NCBI GenBank assembly: GCA_039177505.1 | Contig: JBCDFR010000021.1 | Location: forward strand, 1-64,000 | DNA length: 64,000 nt | From: JABSQH01 sp039177505 | GTDB taxonomy: Bacteria; Actinomycetota; Acidimicrobiia; Acidimicrobiales; Ilumatobacteraceae | Reading direction: 5' to 3' | Shown here: positions 1 through 8,499 of the stretch, piece after piece | How the letters are laid out: each line of letters begins with the position of its first letter | How positions within the stretch are numbered: position 1 is the first letter of the stretch | Program-made: the position numbers and the translations under genes | The notes under the pieces: model-generated | What the model saw: the letters and a program-made list of their open reading frames with translations, nothing else | Database searches by the model: none | Told to the model about the DNA's origin: nothing

Positions 1-1486
1 CGGCTTGTGGCGACAGACGGACGCGGGCGCCATTGGCGCCGCCGCGCTTGTCGGTATCGCGGTACGTCGAGGCCGACGCCCACGCCGCGCCGACCAGCTG
101 ATCGACCGAGAGACCGGTCTCGAGGATCTTGGCCTTGAGCGCCGCAACGTCGCCGTCGTCGATCAGGGCATGATCGACTGCCGGTACCGGATCCTGCCAG
201 ATGAGTTCTTCATCGGGCACCCACGGGCCGAGGTAACGAACCTTGGGGCCCATGTCGCGGTGGAGCAGCTTGAACCAGGCCCGGGCGAACGCATCGGCGA
301 ACTCGTCTGGGTTCTGGTGGAAACGCTCGGAGATCTCCTTGTACACCGGGTCGGTGATGAGGGCGAGGTCCGAGGTGAGCATCATCGGCGCGACCTGCTC
401 GGAGGCGTCGTGGGCCGTCGGCATCATGTCGGCGGCGTCGATGTCCTTCGGGGTCCACTGCTTGGCTCCGGCGGGGCTCTCGGTGAGCTCCCACTCGTAT
501 TTGAAGAGCAAATCGAAGTAGCCGCTGTCCCACTGGGTTGGGTTGGTGGTCCATGCGCCTTCGAGGCCGCTGCTGATCGTGTCGTTGCCAGACCCGGTGC
601 CGAAGTCGCTGGTCCAACCGAACCCCTGCTCGGCGAGCGACGCACCTTCGGGCTCGGGTCCGGCGTGGCTGTCCGGAGCGGCGCCGTGGGCCTTGCCGAA
701 GGTGTGTCCACCGGCGATAAGGGCGACGGTCTCTTCGTCGTTCATCGCCATCCGGCCGAAGGTCTCGCGAATGTCGCGAGCCGACGCCATGGGATCAGGG
801 TTCCCGTTCGGGCCTTCTGGGTTGACGTAGATCAATCCCATCTGCACGGCGCCGAGTGGATCGGCGAGCTCGCGATCACCGCTGTAACGCTCGTCGGCGA
901 GCCAAGTGCCCTCCGGGCCCCAGTACACGTCGTCTTCGGGCGCCCATATGTCGGCGCGTCCGCCCCCGAACCCAAAGGTCGGCAGACCCATGGTCTCGAT
1001 CGCCCGGTTGCCGGCGAGGATCAGCAGGTCGGCCCACGAGAGCTTGGCGCCGTACTTCTGCTTCACTGGCCACAGCAGGCGCCGGGCCTTGTCGAGGTTG
1101 ACGTTGTCGGGCCAGCTGTTGAGCGGCGCGAAACGCTGCGCTCCGGTACCGCCGCCACCGCGACCGTCTTCGATCCGGTAGGTACCGGCGGCGTGCCAGG
1201 TCATCCGCACGAAGAATCCGCCGTAATGGCCCCAGTCGGCTGGCCACCACTCCTTGGAATCGGTCATCACCGCGTCGATGTCGGCGGCTACCGCGTCGAA
1301 ATCGAGGCTGTTGAATGCCTCGGCGTAGTCAAAGTCCTCGCCCATCGGGTTCGAGGCTGGGTCGTTCTGCCGCAAGACGCGCAGGTTCATCTGTTCCGGC
1401 CACCAGAACTGGTTGGCGGTCTGGCCCACCGCCTGGTGTGGCTGGCTCATGATCGGGCACTTGCTGGCGGCGGTGTCGTCGCTCAT
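1..1486 (-). CDS. katG: Catalase-peroxidase KatG (C-terminal part outside window)
   Basis: Bifunctional haem catalase-peroxidase that removes hydrogen peroxide. Reading leftward from the ATG at 1486 gives about 495 codons with no stop before the window edge; the family is usually about 740 residues, so the second peroxidase-like domain is missing only because of the cut. Diagnostic stretches are the distal-haem segment MTWHAAGTYR, the tyrosine segment YVNPEGPNGNPDP and the methionine/haem-ligand segment MNDEETVALIAGGHTFGKAHG, which together supply the Trp-Tyr-Met adduct and proximal His of KatG. An AGGAG lies just before the start. It follows a Fur-family gene by 70 bp, the classic actinobacterial furA-katG arrangement, so co-transcription and peroxide/iron control are likely. 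Confidence 0.97.
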   Translation of the reverse strand, partial: MSDDTAASKCPIMSQPHQAVGQTANQFWWPEQMNLRVLRQNDPASNPMGEDFDYAEAFNSLDFDAVAADIDAVMTDSKEWWPADWGHYGGFFVRMTWHAAGTYRIEDGRGGGGTGAQRFAPLNSWPDNVNLDKARRLLWPVKQKYGAKLSWADLLILAGNRAIETMGLPTFGFGGGRADIWAPEDDVYWGPEGTWLADERYSGDRELADPLGAVQMGLIYVNPEGPNGNPDPMASARDIRETFGRMAMNDEETVALIAGGHTFGKAHGAAPDSHAGPEPEGASLAEQGFGWTSDFGTGSGNDTISSGLEGAWTTNPTQWDSGYFDLLFKYEWELTESPAGAKQWTPKDIDAADMMPTAHDASEQVAPMMLTSDLALITDPVYKEISERFHQNPDEFADAFARAWFKLLHRDMGPKVRYLGPWVPDEELIWQDPVPAVDHALIDDGDVAALKAKILETGLSVDQLVGAAWASASTYRDTDKRGGANGARVRLSPQA

Positions 1487-1556
1487 GTTCTCCTCGTTGA
1501 GTGTTGCTTGGTTGTCTGGTTTGAGATTCGGTTGGTGAATGTAGAGGCAGGGGCGG

Positions 1557-2033
1557 TCAGTCGTCCGTCAGGTCGGTCCCGGGTGCGGTTTGGCACTCTG
1601 GGCAATGACCCCAGTACACGACTTCGGCCTCATCGATCGTGTAGCCGTGGTCGTTGGCCGCCGTGAGGCAGGGTGTGTAGCCGACGGCGCAGTCGACGTC
1701 GACCATTGCGCCGCAGCCGCGGCACACGAGATGGTGGTGATTGTCGCCGACGCGCCGTTCGTACCGGGCGGCGGATCCCGCTGGTTGGATACGTCGCAGA
1801 ATGCCGCGGTCGGCGAGCACGGCGAGCGCGTCGTACACCGCTTGTCGCGAGATCGTCCCGATCTCGGAGCGCACCGATTCGGCGACGGTGTCGGCGGTGA
1901 CGTGCGGATGTTCGGCGATCGCTCGCAGCACGGCCAGTCGCTGGGCAGTCACGTTGAGACCATGGCCACGCAGCACTGCGCGAACGTCGTCGCCGACATC
2001 GTCGTCGTGTGTTGTCGCTGGTCGAATGGCCAT
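1557..2033 (-). CDS. furA: Fur-family regulator, FurA type
   Basis: Metal-dependent repressor of about 158 residues. The N-terminal winged helix includes SRQAVYDALAVLADRGI; the C-terminal metal-binding half has NHHHLVCRGCG and a closing CPEC, so both CxxC zinc pairs and the regulatory histidines are present. The frame stays open upstream to 2108, but a perfect inverted repeat overlapping a TTGACA box sits inside that extension, so I prefer the ATG at 2033. It lies directly upstream of katG; by analogy with mycobacterial FurA it probably represses itself and katG until peroxide inactivates it (inference from family). Confidence 0.93.
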   Translation of the reverse strand: MAIRPATTHDDDVGDDVRAVLRGHGLNVTAQRLAVLRAIAEHPHVTADTVAESVRSEIGTISRQAVYDALAVLADRGILRRIQPAGSAARYERRVGDNHHHLVCRGCGAMVDVDCAVGYTPCLTAANDHGYTIDEAEVVYWGHCPECQTAPGTDLTDD

Positions 2034-2063
2034 CTGCGCACCGACTTTGTCACGAATTCTGGA

Positions 2064-2081
2064 CTCTGTCAAGAAACAGAG
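2064..2081 (-). promoter_or_regulatory. Putative furA promoter/operator inverted repeat
   Basis: Perfect 6-6-6 inverted repeat (CTCTGT, 6-nt spacer, ACAGAG) overlapping a TTGACA on the minus strand (2072-2067), about 33 bp upstream of the preferred furA start. The position fits an autoregulatory site and a very short or absent leader. No convincing -10 hexamer was identified, so the promoter assignment is inference. Confidence 0.5.
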
Positions 2082-2169
2082 CGTGTCGTTCATCGTCCGT
2101 TCGCCCACAGTTCAGCGCAACCGCTCGATCGTGCCGCCCAGGGGTCCACGAGGGCAGCGGCGGACCGAC

Positions 2170-3216
2170 TCAGGTGGGGTGGACGACGATCTTGGCAGGC
2201 GCGTGACCCCTTCCGATCTCGCTGAGCGCAGCTGCCACGTCGTCGAGACCGATCGCTCGATCGATCTGCGGTGTGATCGCGCCCGACTGCAGGTGCTCGG
2301 ACAACGTTGCCAGGTCACTTCGACGTGGCGATGCCGTGAACTGGTGGAACGATCGCCCCGAGCGCATGAACCGCAGACGGGTTCGGAGCATCGTCGGTAG
2401 CGGATCAATCCATGGATTGGCCTTCGGACCAGACACCATCACATAGCGGCCACCGGGGGCGAGCAACTCGACCGATCCTGCTCCGAGATTGCCTACGTTG
2501 TCGATCAGCACGTCGAACTTGTCGCTGATGTGGGTGATGTCCTCGACCGTGTAGTCGACGACGGTCGCTCCCAGGCGGGTCACCATGTCGACGTTGCGCG
2601 TGCTGCACACACCGGTGACCTCGGCACCCATTGCGTGGGCCAGCTGCACCGCGAACGTGCCCACCCCACCGGCAGCGCCATTGATCAGCACCCGATCGCC
2701 CCGTTGCACCGCAGCGTGGGTGCGCAGTGCCTGCAGCGCCGTCAGGCCCGCAGCAGGAGTCGCTGCCGCGTCGTCGAAGGAGACATCGGTGGGTTTGGCC
2801 ACGATGTGGCGCTCGTCGAGTGCGGCGTACTCACCGCAGCCGCCGCCCCGCACCGACTCGCCGAAGACGGCGTCGCCGGCCTGCCAGTCGGTGACGCCGC
2901 GGCCGCAAGCGACCACCGTGCCGGCGATGTCGGCCCCCGGTGTCGGACGCTTCGGCCGTCGTAGGCCCGCCACCGCCCGCACGAAGTACGGCGTGCCGGT
3001 CGTGAAATGCCAGTCGAGGGGGTTCAGCGACGCCGCTGCCACGCGCACGAGGACATCGCGTTCGCCGAGCTCGGGGATCGGCGCATCGTCGCGAAGTGCG
3101 AGGACCGACGGCGGCCCATATCGGTCGGTGCACACGGCGCGGATGGACTCCGGCACGAAGTGGAGCGGCCCCTGTGGTGGACGGTTGGGATCGATCGCAG
3201 TCGGATGTGTCGGCAT
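2170..3216 (-). CDS. Zinc-independent medium-chain (quinone-type) NAD(P)-dependent oxidoreductase
   Basis: A 348-residue MDR/quinone-oxidoreductase-like protein. The N-terminal GroES-like half has LRDDAPIPELGERDVLVRV; the Rossmann half has the nucleotide-binding run GAAGGVGTFAVQLAHAMGAE and the family motif TPAAGLTALQAL. The Cys and Glu zinc ligands of classical alcohol dehydrogenases are absent, pointing to the QOR/enoyl-reductase branch; the substrate cannot be told. The start at 3216 has a good AGGAG. It is divergent from a TetR gene across a region with three matching operators, so it is the probable target of that regulator. Confidence 0.88.
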   Translation of the reverse strand: MPTHPTAIDPNRPPQGPLHFVPESIRAVCTDRYGPPSVLALRDDAPIPELGERDVLVRVAAASLNPLDWHFTTGTPYFVRAVAGLRRPKRPTPGADIAGTVVACGRGVTDWQAGDAVFGESVRGGGCGEYAALDERHIVAKPTDVSFDDAAATPAAGLTALQALRTHAAVQRGDRVLINGAAGGVGTFAVQLAHAMGAEVTGVCSTRNVDMVTRLGATVVDYTVEDITHISDKFDVLIDNVGNLGAGSVELLAPGGRYVMVSGPKANPWIDPLPTMLRTRLRFMRSGRSFHQFTASPRRSDLATLSEHLQSGAITPQIDRAIGLDDVAAALSEIGRGHAPAKIVVHPT

Positions 3217-3265
3217 CGTGTGCTCCTGGTGGATGGGTCGGCGGGCTTCGGCCGTTCTGACCGTG

Positions 3266-3319
3266 CGTACAGTGTACGTCTTGAACGTACGCTGTACGTT
3301 CTATTCCGTACGGTGTACG
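3266..3319. promoter_or_regulatory. Three phased palindromic operators for the adjacent TetR regulator
   Basis: Three copies of CGTAC-N3-GTACG: 3266-3278 (AGT centre), 3283-3301 extended to a perfect GAACGTAC-GCT-GTACGTTC, and 3307-3319 (GGT centre). Centres are 20 and 21 bp apart, about two helical turns, so bound dimers would lie on one face of the DNA. The block ends 12 bp before the tetR start and lies in the divergent region shared with the oxidoreductase. Confidence 0.8.
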
Positions 3320-3331
3320 TTGTCAACCCGC

Positions 3332-4024
3332 ATGGCCGCACGAACGTCGGAACCCACGAGCGAGGTCTCGACGGCCCCGAGCGCCCGCTCGCCCCTGAGC
3401 CGTGAGGCGATCGTCGGCGCAGCGATCGTGTTTGCCGACAGCGAGGGCATCGCCGCGCTCAGCATGCGCAAGCTGGCGGCGACGCTCGGGTTCGAGGTGA
3501 TGTCGCTCTACAACCACGTGGCGAACAAGGACGAGCTACTCGCTGCGATGGTCGACGAGGTCGCCGCCGACATCGTTCCGCTGGCCGCGGTCGGAGAAGA
3601 GGACGACGCCGTTGCAGGTGTCCGCGCGGTGGCCATCGCTATGCGTACGGTGCTAGTCGAGCATCGGTGGGCCAGCGACCTGTGGCTCGGACATCTCCCG
3701 GGAGCGCACCGCACCGCGGCGATGGAGCTGCTTCTCGATCGCCTCGCCGCGCTGCGCCTCCCGGAGCACGTTGCCCACGTCGGGTTCCATGCGGTGAACA
3801 ACCATGTGCTCGGCTACACCATGCAGGCCCACGCAATGGATGTCGGCCTCGGCGACGACGACATGGACGCTCGCATTCACGAGTACATGGCGCAACTTGC
3901 CGAGGCCGACGCACCGCGCATGGCAGCCCACGTCCAGCAACACCTCGACGGTGAGACGGGAAGCAGTTTCGAGATCGTGCTCAACTTCATCCTCGACGGT
4001 CTCGTCGGGCTCGATCAGCGATAG
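3332..4024 (+). CDS. TetR/AcrR-family transcriptional regulator
   Basis: A 230-residue one-component repressor. The N-terminal HTH is clear: LSREAIVGAAIVFADSEGIA, then AATLGFEVMSLYNHVANKDE, the recognition-helix pattern of TetR proteins. The C-terminal ligand domain contains VAIAMRTVLVEHRWASDLW and HMQAHAMD-like helical segments and ends HFILDGLVGL-like; the ligand is unknown. The ATG at 3332 was chosen over upstream in-frame starts because those would run through the operator array. It likely represses itself and the divergent oxidoreductase; the P450 gene 18 bp downstream may be in the same regulon. Confidence 0.92.
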   Translation: MAARTSEPTSEVSTAPSARSPLSREAIVGAAIVFADSEGIAALSMRKLAATLGFEVMSLYNHVANKDELLAAMVDEVAADIVPLAAVGEEDDAVAGVRAVAIAMRTVLVEHRWASDLWLGHLPGAHRTAAMELLLDRLAALRLPEHVAHVGFHAVNNHVLGYTMQAHAMDVGLGDDDMDARIHEYMAQLAEADAPRMAAHVQQHLDGETGSSFEIVLNFILDGLVGLDQR

Positions 4025-4042
4025 CTGCTGGGCTCTACGCTC

Positions 4043-5317
4043 GTGGCCATGGGGGCGAGTACCGCGACCGACGAAGCAGCTGACAGCACGGCCTCGGTTG
4101 TGCCTGCGGCCGAAGCCGACCTGCCGACCATCGGCATGGATGGCCCGATCGAAGACGACGAGATTCGCGCCCGCATGAATGCGGTCGCCGCCGAGCACTG
4201 GATCGCCCGGACGCCGGTCGGCTACGTGATCTTGCGCTACGGCGACGTCCTCGGCATCTTGCGCGACAAGCGCTGGCACAACGCCGCAGCAAAAGCTGCC
4301 GAGTTGGCTGGCATCACCGACCCCGACTACTTGGCCGAGGCCGAGGGGCGGGTGTCGATCCTTTCTGCAGAAGGCGACGTGCACGTGCGCCTGCGCCGGC
4401 TGGTCGCCAAGTCGTTCTCGCCGCGCAGCGCCGATCGACTCCGGCCGTTCATGCGTGACGTTGTCAACGATCTGATCGACGCGGTCGCGTCCACCGGTCG
4501 AGCCGACATCGTCAGCGACATCTGCGAGCCGTATCCCATCCCCATCATCTGCGAGTTGCTCGGCGCGCCGAAGCAGGATTGGAAGCTGTTCTCGAAGTGG
4601 GCCGAAGACGTCCTGCGCATCTTCAACGGCACCGCCGCAGACGAGCTCGACGTGATTCGCGCCGCGCAGCGAGACCTCGACGACTACACCCGCACGATGA
4701 TTGCCGAGCGGCGCGACGATCCGCGTGACGACTTGCTGACCGACCTGATCGCTGCGGAAGAGGAGGGCGATCGGCTGTCGACCGACGAACTGGTGATGAT
4801 GGTCAATGCGGTGATCGTCGGCGGAACCGATACCACGCGCAATCAGCTCGGCTGCGCCGTTGCGGTGTTCGCCGAGCATCCCGAGCAGTGGAGGCTGCTC
4901 GCCGAGCGTCCGGAGATGGCGCCCCGGGCGGTCGAAGAGGTCATGCGCCACAGCGGCGCCATCCGCGGGACCGGTCGATTCGCCAGCGAAGAGATCGAGT
5001 ACGGGGGCCTGGCGTTCGCACCCGGCACGATGGTGATGCCATCGCTAGCGCTGGGCAATCGGGACGGAACCGCGTTCGAGGCGCCCGAACGTTTCGACAT
5101 CACCAAGGAACCCGCCGAACAGCCACACCTCACCTTTGGCTCCGGCATCCATTACTGCCTCGGGGCGTCGCTGGCGCGGGCCGAGCTGCAAGAAGCGCTG
5201 CCGCTGCTGGCCCAGCGCATGCCGGACCTCGAGGTCGACGGCGAAGTGACGTGGAAGCCATCGACCACCGCCATCTTTGGTCCGGCTCGCCTTCCGGTGA
5301 CGTTCGCGCCGCACTGA
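4043..5317 (+). CDS. Cytochrome P450
   Basis: Soluble bacterial class I P450, about 424 residues from a GTG at 4043 (an ATG at 4049 is equally possible). Visible motifs: I-helix oxygen-activation segment VIVGGTDTTRNQ, the ExxR of the K helix in VEEVMRHSG, and the haem-thiolate loop FGSGIHYCLGASLARAEL with its cysteine ligand. The acid-alcohol pair Asp-Thr of the I helix is intact, so a functional monooxygenase is expected. No ferredoxin or reductase is adjacent. It follows the TetR gene closely, so shared induction is plausible. The substrate is not deducible; the pairing with hydrolases and an oxidoreductase suggests catabolism of hydrophobic compounds. Confidence 0.95.
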   Translation: MAMGASTATDEAADSTASVVPAAEADLPTIGMDGPIEDDEIRARMNAVAAEHWIARTPVGYVILRYGDVLGILRDKRWHNAAAKAAELAGITDPDYLAEAEGRVSILSAEGDVHVRLRRLVAKSFSPRSADRLRPFMRDVVNDLIDAVASTGRADIVSDICEPYPIPIICELLGAPKQDWKLFSKWAEDVLRIFNGTAADELDVIRAAQRDLDDYTRTMIAERRDDPRDDLLTDLIAAEEEGDRLSTDELVMMVNAVIVGGTDTTRNQLGCAVAVFAEHPEQWRLLAERPEMAPRAVEEVMRHSGAIRGTGRFASEEIEYGGLAFAPGTMVMPSLALGNRDGTAFEAPERFDITKEPAEQPHLTFGSGIHYCLGASLARAELQEALPLLAQRMPDLEVDGEVTWKPSTTAIFGPARLPVTFAPH

Positions 5318-6196
5318 CTATCGGCGCCGATCGGCGATGTGCTCGAGAATGCGGGCGTTGATCTCCGCGGGGCGTTCGAGGTGCAGAAAGTGGCCGGCGT
5401 CATCGACGACCTCGACCTCGACCCACGGACTGAGCGTCCGCGCCAACTCGGCGACCTCCGCGCCGATACACCCGTCGAGCGCTCCATGCAGGTGGAGTGT
5501 CGGTTGTTCGAGTGGTGTAGCTGCCGCGGTCTCGATTGCGTCGTACGCGTCGGTGTGCGGCCCATCGCCGAACGCGGCCCGATAGAAACCGAGCGCGGCG
5601 GCGAGGTGGCCCTCGGGGCGAAGTGTGTCCTTCCCTCGTGCGATGTCGTCCGCGGCGTCGAATCCCGGCGACCAGTCGGCCCACAACATGTCGATGAATG
5701 CGAAGTCGTTGGCCGCCAGCACAGTGTCGGCGAGCGGGTGTTGGAAGAACATCGTGTACCAGCTGCGCTTGAGCTGATCGAGATCGGTCACGAGCGCTGT
5801 CCCGAACGCCGGACCTGGCGGCACGGCCATGGTGACGAGACGCGCCCACCTTTCGGCATCGCTCGCTGCCGCGGCGACAGCGACGGGGGCTCCGAGATCG
5901 TGGCCGACGAGCACCGCACGATCGTCGCCACCGAGTACCTCGTGCAGTGCGTTCAGGTCCGCGGCGTGTGCGCCGATCTGGAACATGCCGTCGACTGGGA
6001 GCGCGGTTGGCGCGCAGCCGCGGATGAATGGAGCGACTGCGTGGTATCCCGCCGAAGCCAGTTCCGGGAGTAGGTGCCGCCACGTGTGTGCGCTGTCCGG
6101 GAATCCGTGCACGCACATCGCGAGTGGGCCCTCACCGCACTCGAGCAGCGCGAAGGACACATCGTTGGCGGTCACCGCACGCGTGCCGATCTCCAT
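5318..6196 (-). CDS. Alpha/beta-fold hydrolase (epoxide-hydrolase-like)
   Basis: About 292 residues from ATG 6196 (METs further upstream belong to a long non-homologous extension). Features: oxyanion HGFPDS, nucleophile elbow VGHDLGAPV with aspartate in the nucleophile position as in epoxide hydrolases and dehalogenases, acid in LHGALDGCIG, and catalytic His in DDAGHFLHLERP. The cap region includes SWYTMFFQHPLAD, as in bacterial epoxide hydrolases of this type. It converges with the P450 gene, its stop meeting the P450 stop. The substrate is unknown. Confidence 0.88.
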   Translation of the reverse strand: MEIGTRAVTANDVSFALLECGEGPLAMCVHGFPDSAHTWRHLLPELASAGYHAVAPFIRGCAPTALPVDGMFQIGAHAADLNALHEVLGGDDRAVLVGHDLGAPVAVAAAASDAERWARLVTMAVPPGPAFGTALVTDLDQLKRSWYTMFFQHPLADTVLAANDFAFIDMLWADWSPGFDAADDIARGKDTLRPEGHLAAALGFYRAAFGDGPHTDAYDAIETAAATPLEQPTLHLHGALDGCIGAEVAELARTLSPWVEVEVVDDAGHFLHLERPAEINARILEHIADRRR

Positions 6197-6376
6197 TGGG
6201 GCGCAAACATACTGCTGACCGTGAACTGCGCCGTTCGGCGCAGTTGCGCGCCCGTCGGGGGCACGCCAAGATTCGGGATCTCGAGTCGGAGTTGCATCGC
6301 TCGCCGGTGCGTCGCCGTCTCCTCGCCACCGCAGCCCAACTACCCCTGCACCCCATCGCCATGAAGCGGAGTCGCC

Positions 6377-6844
6377 ATGCGGATCTTGATCGTTGCCCAC
6401 CAGACCATCGGCGGGGCGGCGCTCGAGCAGGCCATCGCCGACCGAATGGCAGCCGGCGCCGCTGAGTTCCATCTCGTCGTGCCGGTGAGAGGCGGTGAGG
6501 TCGACCCGAGTTTGGCGACGATGGTGGTGCCCGGATTTGAAGACGACGGAATGCCCCCCGAACAGTCGATGGCGCCGAGCGCGCGCGTGCAGGCGGCGCA
6601 GCGCGTTGCCTTCGGTATCGAGTGGCTGGAGCGTCTCGGGGCCGATGCGACCGGCGAGGTCGGTCCCGCCGACGATGTCGACGCGGTGCTCGAGGCGATC
6701 GCCCGCCATCCGGCCGACGAGATCATCGTGTCGACGCTGGAACGAAACCTGTCGCGATGGTTGCGTCTGGACTTGCCGAGCCGGCTCGGGCGGAAGGTCG
6801 ACGTGCCGGTCGCCGTCGTGTCAGCGAGCGGCTCAGACAACTGA
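6377..6844 (+). CDS. Universal-stress-protein-like (UspA-fold) protein
   Basis: A 155-residue soluble protein. The start MRILIVAHQTIGGAALEQAI, a central HLVVP strand, and the C-terminal pattern HPADEIIVSTLERNLSRWLRLDLPSRLGRKVDVPVAVVSA follow the UspA fold, where the last segment normally carries the ATP-binding glycines; here the canonical GxxG-(S/T) is weak, so nucleotide binding is doubtful. No operon partner is obvious; the next gene starts 33 bp downstream. Function cannot be assigned beyond the fold. Confidence 0.75.
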   Translation: MRILIVAHQTIGGAALEQAIADRMAAGAAEFHLVVPVRGGEVDPSLATMVVPGFEDDGMPPEQSMAPSARVQAAQRVAFGIEWLERLGADATGEVGPADDVDAVLEAIARHPADEIIVSTLERNLSRWLRLDLPSRLGRKVDVPVAVVSASGSDN

Positions 6845-6877
6845 TCGTTCGGCGACGCCAAGGTCTACGCTGCGCCG

Positions 6878-7237
6878 GTGCTCGAATCGATCGCCGATGC
6901 TCCAGATGGTGTGATCGCAATGCGTGCCGTTGGCGAATTCACCATCGACGACTATCTCGACGTGGTCGAGCCGCAGGTCCACGAGCTCGACGGCGGACAC
7001 GCCGATCTCCGATTGGTTCTCGAACTCGGGAGTGAGTTCACCGGTTTCGGCGACGGGGCGTGGGGCGACCTCACCGACGAAATTCGCCACACCCACTTCC
7101 ATCGGGGTGCGGTGGTCACCGACGACCGGTTCATCCGTACAGGCATCGACGTGTTGAAGTGGACGTTGCACGGGCACGTGCGGACATTCGGTACCGACGA
7201 GCTCGAACACGCGCTGCGGTGGGTCGCGCACCGATAG
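6878..7237 (+). CDS. SpoIIAA-like (STAS-fold) protein
   Basis: 119 residues from a GTG at 6878. The beginning, MLESIADAPDGVIAMRAVGEFTIDDY, and later FTGFGDGAWGDLT, match the SpoIIAA-like family (often in aquatic bacteria), which folds like anti-anti-sigma factors but usually lacks the phosphorylated serine. The family's N-terminal pattern (LPDxPDGVxGxxAxG) supports the GTG rather than the later ATG at 6920. The biological role of the family is not established. Confidence 0.75.
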   Translation: MLESIADAPDGVIAMRAVGEFTIDDYLDVVEPQVHELDGGHADLRLVLELGSEFTGFGDGAWGDLTDEIRHTHFHRGAVVTDDRFIRTGIDVLKWTLHGHVRTFGTDELEHALRWVAHR

Positions 7238-7311
7238 TCGGCCGGGTGGCGACCGTCCACGATCTGTCGGGACACCGGGAATAACCATGGCGCCGTTGTA
7301 GTTTCCGGTTT

Positions 7312-7527
7312 ATGGCTTCCTCACGTACGAAGGCCCGCCAGCGTGCTGCCGCCCGCGCATCGACCGATCCGAAAGGTGCGCCCACGAAGTCGCAGCGCAC
7401 CTCGCCTGATGGCCCCAGTGCCCGGTCGGTCAACCTGCAGTGGTTCATCGTGGGAGCGGCCGTGGTCGCCGTCGTCGTGCTGACGGTCATTTTCGCCGAG
7501 CCAGGAAACTCGCTGCACGGCGGTTGA
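7312..7527 (+). CDS. Small single-pass membrane protein
   Basis: 71 residues: a basic, Ser/Thr/Ala-rich cytoplasmic N-terminus (SSRTKARQRAAARAS) followed by one transmembrane segment around residues 43-63 (FIVGAAVVAVVVLTVIFAE) and a short outside tail. No family recognised. It sits between the SpoIIAA-like gene and the sigma factor. Codon use resembles its neighbours, which supports a real gene. Confidence 0.6.
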   Translation: MASSRTKARQRAAARASTDPKGAPTKSQRTSPDGPSARSVNLQWFIVGAAVVAVVVLTVIFAEPGNSLHGG

Positions 7528-7611
7528 GCCGCTGATCGGACATCATCGCGATGACCGTTTCACCGGCCTGCTCGGTGCTCGGTGGTGCTAGGAGCCTAGG
7601 GTCGGCCGCTG

Positions 7612-8136
7612 GTGACCGACCAGCGCACATCCGATGCCGCGTTCCAGCAGTACGTCGTGCCCGAACTCGAGGTGATGCTGCGCGTCGCCCGCTCGCTGAC
7701 GCGCAACGCCGCCGACGCCGAGGACCTCGTGCAGGACACGCTGGTCAAGGCGTACCGTGCGATCGACCGTTTCGACGGCCAGTACCCCCGGGCGTGGCTG
7801 CTCACGATCATGCGCAACACCCACATCAACTCGGCCCGGCGGCGCCGGCCGGAGTTGGTGCGCGATCCCGACAACGCGCCAGAGCAGCCAGCCGAGGAGC
7901 GCACCGATGACGTCGTCGAGCAACAGATCGACGGTCGGATTCTCGAGGCTCTCGACGAGCTCGACGAGGCGTTCCGCACGATCATCGAGCTGGTCGACAT
8001 CGACGGGTTGTCGTATGCGGAGGCTGCCGAGGTGCTCGACGTACCGGTGGGAACGGTCATGAGCCGGCTCCATCGTGCCCGCAAGCGGATTCGCGACCGA
8101 CTGGTCGATGAGGGATTCGGCGGAGGTCGCAGCTGA
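7612..8136 (+). CDS. ECF-type RNA polymerase sigma factor
   Basis: 174 residues from GTG 7612. Region 2 is seen in RNAADAEDLVQDTLVKAYRA and FDGQYPRAWLLTIMRN; region 4 HTH in GLSYAEAAEVLDVPVGTVMSRLHRARKRIRD. These are hallmark ECF (sigma-70 family) sequences close to the SigE/SigR-like groups. The downstream gene starts inside its stop codon (TGATG) and encodes a zinc anti-sigma factor, so the pair is translationally coupled and the sigma factor is probably released on oxidative or redox stress (family-based inference). A CTAGG-AG-CCTAG palindrome lies at 7588-7599 just upstream. Confidence 0.95.
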   Translation: MTDQRTSDAAFQQYVVPELEVMLRVARSLTRNAADAEDLVQDTLVKAYRAIDRFDGQYPRAWLLTIMRNTHINSARRRRPELVRDPDNAPEQPAEERTDDVVEQQIDGRILEALDELDEAFRTIIELVDIDGLSYAEAAEVLDVPVGTVMSRLHRARKRIRDRLVDEGFGGGRS

Positions 8137-8426
8137 TGGCGTCCGGATTCTTCGCTCGAGTGTTCCGTCGTGGACGTGATCGGCCGATGACATGTCACGA
8201 GGCGGCCGCAGTGCTGCAGCAGTACCTCGACGGAGAGATCGACGACACCACAGCCGTGCGGGTTGCCAGTCACCTCGATGTCTGTCGCGACTGTGGAATC
8301 GAAGCTGAGACATACGAACGCATCAAGTCGACCTTGGCGATCCGTCGTGCCGACTTGCCGGAAGACTCGGTGGCGCGGTTGCGCGACTTCGCCGCATCGC
8401 TCCAGTCCGGCCACGCACCGTCGTAA
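8136..8426 (+). CDS. Zinc-finger anti-sigma factor (ZAS family)
   Basis: 96 residues. The anti-sigma zinc motif H-x3-C-x2-C is visible in VASHLDVCRDCGIEAE, preceded by the typical MTCHEAAAVLQQYLDGE; this matches RsrA/RseA-type cytosolic ZAS proteins. No membrane segment. The ATG overlaps the sigma-factor stop by one base, as usual for stoichiometric sigma/anti-sigma pairs. The CxxC suggests thiol-redox release of the sigma factor, as in SigR-RsrA (inference). Confidence 0.93.
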   Translation: MASGFFARVFRRGRDRPMTCHEAAAVLQQYLDGEIDDTTAVRVASHLDVCRDCGIEAETYERIKSTLAIRRADLPEDSVARLRDFAASLQSGHAPS

Positions 8427-8436
8427 GGCGTTCGTC

Positions 8437-8467
8437 GCGACAGTTGGTGCCAGGCACCAACCGTCGC
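8437..8467. repeat. Palindromic repeat, copy 1 (TTGGTGCC-AGGCACCAA)
   Basis: 31-bp imperfect palindrome with core TTGGTGCCAGGCACCAA flanked by GCGACAG and CCGTCGC. It lies just after the anti-sigma stop. It is a near duplicate of the repeat at 8500-8528. No T-run follows, so rho-independent termination is uncertain, but the position between two convergent genes fits a terminator or dispersed palindromic element. Confidence 0.75.
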
Positions 8468-8499
8468 ACGTTGCGAACGGTGGTCATCGTGCGGTGCCA

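Noticed and set aside
5..1666. 553-codon plus-strand ORF opposite katG
   Set aside because: The reverse strand reads as KatG with all its active-site motifs; this frame has no recognisable domain and is a high-GC shadow.
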